This document shows, piece after piece, positions 63,191 to 64,000 of a DNA stretch of 64,000 nucleotides (the first letter of the stretch is position 1; every line of letters begins with the position of its first letter). Below the pieces are notes generated by a model. It did not search any database and was not told the DNA's origin. It saw nothing but the letters and a program-made list of their open reading frames with translations. The translations under genes and the position numbers were made by a program. The stretch is from contig NZ_NPFW01000007.1 of the NCBI RefSeq assembly GCF_002259405.1, forward strand, positions 248,001 through 312,000, written 5' to 3'. The stretch comes from Rhodococcus sp. 14-2483-1-2. Lineage in GTDB: Bacteria > Actinomycetota > Actinomycetes > Mycobacteriales > Mycobacteriaceae.

Positions 63191-63658
63191 TCAGGCTTCG
63201 GCTTCCACGATTCGCTTGATTGCCGCCAGGGTCCGCGGGATACCGTCGAGTGCCGCCTGGCTACGAGTGTCGATTTCCTGCTGCGCGTCGTCGCCGAACT
63301 TGCGGTGGAAGTGGGCGATGCCGCCGGGCAGGAAGTTCCAGTTCTCGGTCAGGCGTGTGCCACCGTCCACCGATTCGAGGGTGTAGCCCCAGCGGACGAA
63401 GTTGTCACCCACCACCCACGCGAACTCACGACCGGGTTCGGCTGCAGCCACAGTCGACACGGTCTCCCACGTGCGTCCCGGCACCACGTTGCGGCCGGTG
63501 AAAGTCGAGCCGACGCCACCGCCGTCGGCCTCGTTCCACCAGCATTCCTGGCAGATCGGGCTCCATTCGCCTGTTCGGGTGATGTCGGAGACGACGGCGT
63601 ACACAGCGTCGACCGACGCAGCGACGACGACGGATTCGGAGAACTCGAGTGCAGTCAT
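63191..63658 (-). CDS. SRPBCC-family protein (polyketide cyclase/dehydrase-like)
   Basis: 155 residues of the Bet v1-like fold: FSESVVVAASVDAVYAVVSDITRTGEWSPICQ, GGVGSTFTGRNVVPGRTWETVSTVAAAEPGREFAWVV, RLTENWNFLPGG and a C-terminal helix. Typical of mycobacterial polyketide_cyc2-type proteins that bind hydrophobic ligands. Start ATG 63658. It is upstream of, and probably in one operon with, the DUF1905 gene. Ligand unknown. Confidence 0.82.
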   Translation of the reverse strand: MTALEFSESVVVAASVDAVYAVVSDITRTGEWSPICQECWWNEADGGGVGSTFTGRNVVPGRTWETVSTVAAAEPGREFAWVVGDNFVRWGYTLESVDGGTRLTENWNFLPGGIAHFHRKFGDDAQQEIDTRSQAALDGIPRTLAAIKRIVEAEA

Positions 63659-63757
63659 CTCACCATTGTCCCTCCGAAGGCCACGAAGCTGTGAGCAGAC
63701 TCGCTGCCCACAGCAGAACTATTGGCGTGCAACCGAATTCGGATTCAGACTCGGATC

Positions 63758-64000
63758 ATGAGCGAATCACCCCGAATTTTCCCGCCCGAACTTCGCAACC
63801 AACTACTGCGGCACCGAGTCCTGGTGCTCGACGGCCCCCTCGACGACGACAACGGTACCGTCCTCACCAATCACCTACTGACGTTGGCCGCCGACAACTC
63901 CTCGGCCGACATCGCCCTGTGGATTCACTCACCGGGCGGATCGGTTCCCGCGATGCTCGCCATCCGCGATGTGATGAGACTCGTCCCGTGCGACGTCTCG
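63758..64000 (+). CDS. ClpP-type serine protease, N-terminal part (cut by window end)
   Basis: Open frame from ATG 63758 to the last base, 81 codons. The product reads MSESPRIFPPELRNQLLRHRVLVLDGPLDDD, then NHLLTLAADNSSADIALWIHSPGGSVPAMLAIRDVMRLV, which matches the ClpP fold: the D-L-I-NSPGG strand (here IHSPGGSV) and the helix that carries the following residues. The catalytic Ser and His lie beyond the cut. The N-terminus resembles the ClpP-like group encoded outside the clpP1P2 operon. Confidence 0.8.
   Translation, partial: MSESPRIFPPELRNQLLRHRVLVLDGPLDDDNGTVLTNHLLTLAADNSSADIALWIHSPGGSVPAMLAIRDVMRLVPCDVS

Overview
The window is high-GC actinobacterial DNA. It carries a WhiB protein, a DosR/DosS two-component pair with its universal-stress-protein neighbourhood, an Rv1733c-like membrane protein, an AlkB-rubredoxin-rubredoxin reductase-TetR alkane operon, and long aromatic-catabolism operons with many GTG starts and 4-base overlaps. 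Together these point to Rhodococcus or a close relative in the Mycobacteriales (inference from gene content; no marker gene such as 16S rRNA is present). No tRNA, rRNA, CRISPR array, insertion sequence or prophage was seen.

Layout. (1) 1-8.4 kb: the end of a PucR-type regulator, a convergent zinc alcohol dehydrogenase, and a divergent six-gene operon (thiolase, acyl-CoA ligase, tandem PCC/DUF296 protein, SDR, gamma-carbonic-anhydrase-like protein, FAD-linked oxidase) in which every junction is a 4-base overlap. Its promoter region holds a 13-bp inverted repeat and a leader that could mask the first ribosome binding site. (2) 8.4-11 kb: type II NADH dehydrogenase, then two copper-type genes (DUF305 lipoprotein, His/Met-rich secreted protein) behind a RicR/CsoR-type box. 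(3) 11-28 kb: hypoxia/dormancy-type region with four universal stress proteins, phosphoketolase, DosS and DosR homologues, two flavodoxin-like proteins, DUF1003 and other membrane proteins, several microproteins, an antiporter, a WhiB-like and an ANTAR protein. DosR-like boxes precede several of these. A persulfide dioxygenase/rhodanese and a TauE/SafE transporter diverge from a pair of CstR-type boxes. (4) 28-35 kb: DICT-domain regulator, two exported proteins, a diguanylate cyclase, an SGNH hydrolase, a DUF4012 protein and very small peptides.

(5) 35.5-38.9 kb: alkane hydroxylation operon alkB, two rubredoxins, rubredoxin reductase and TetR, with paired TTGTACAA palindromes upstream of alkB. 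(6) 38.9-59.6 kb: about 20.6 kb of minus-strand catabolic genes. From promoter-proximal to distal: FAD monooxygenase-VOC-dienelactone hydrolase; an uptake system of the branched-chain amino acid type with an acyl-CoA-dehydrogenase-like flavin monooxygenase, SDR, SRPBCC, CoA transferase and IclR regulator; flavin reductase-FAH hydrolase-cupin-AraC; and a hydroxyquinol module (FAD hydroxylase, maleylacetate reductase, hydroxyquinol 1,2-dioxygenase). Three copies of a GATTCC-N7-GGAAT dyad stand before three of these transcription units and suggest one IclR regulon. A CRP/GlxR-type site adjoins the copy before the transporter. The likely flow is uptake of an aromatic compound, ring hydroxylation to hydroxyquinol, intradiol cleavage to maleylacetate and reduction to 3-oxoadipate, which the CoA transferase activates.

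(7) 59.6-64 kb: a formylglycine-generating enzyme and a MocR regulator bracketed by two GC-rich palindromic repeat elements, then a DUF1905/YdeI-like protein, an SRPBCC protein and the start of a ClpP-type protease cut by the window end.
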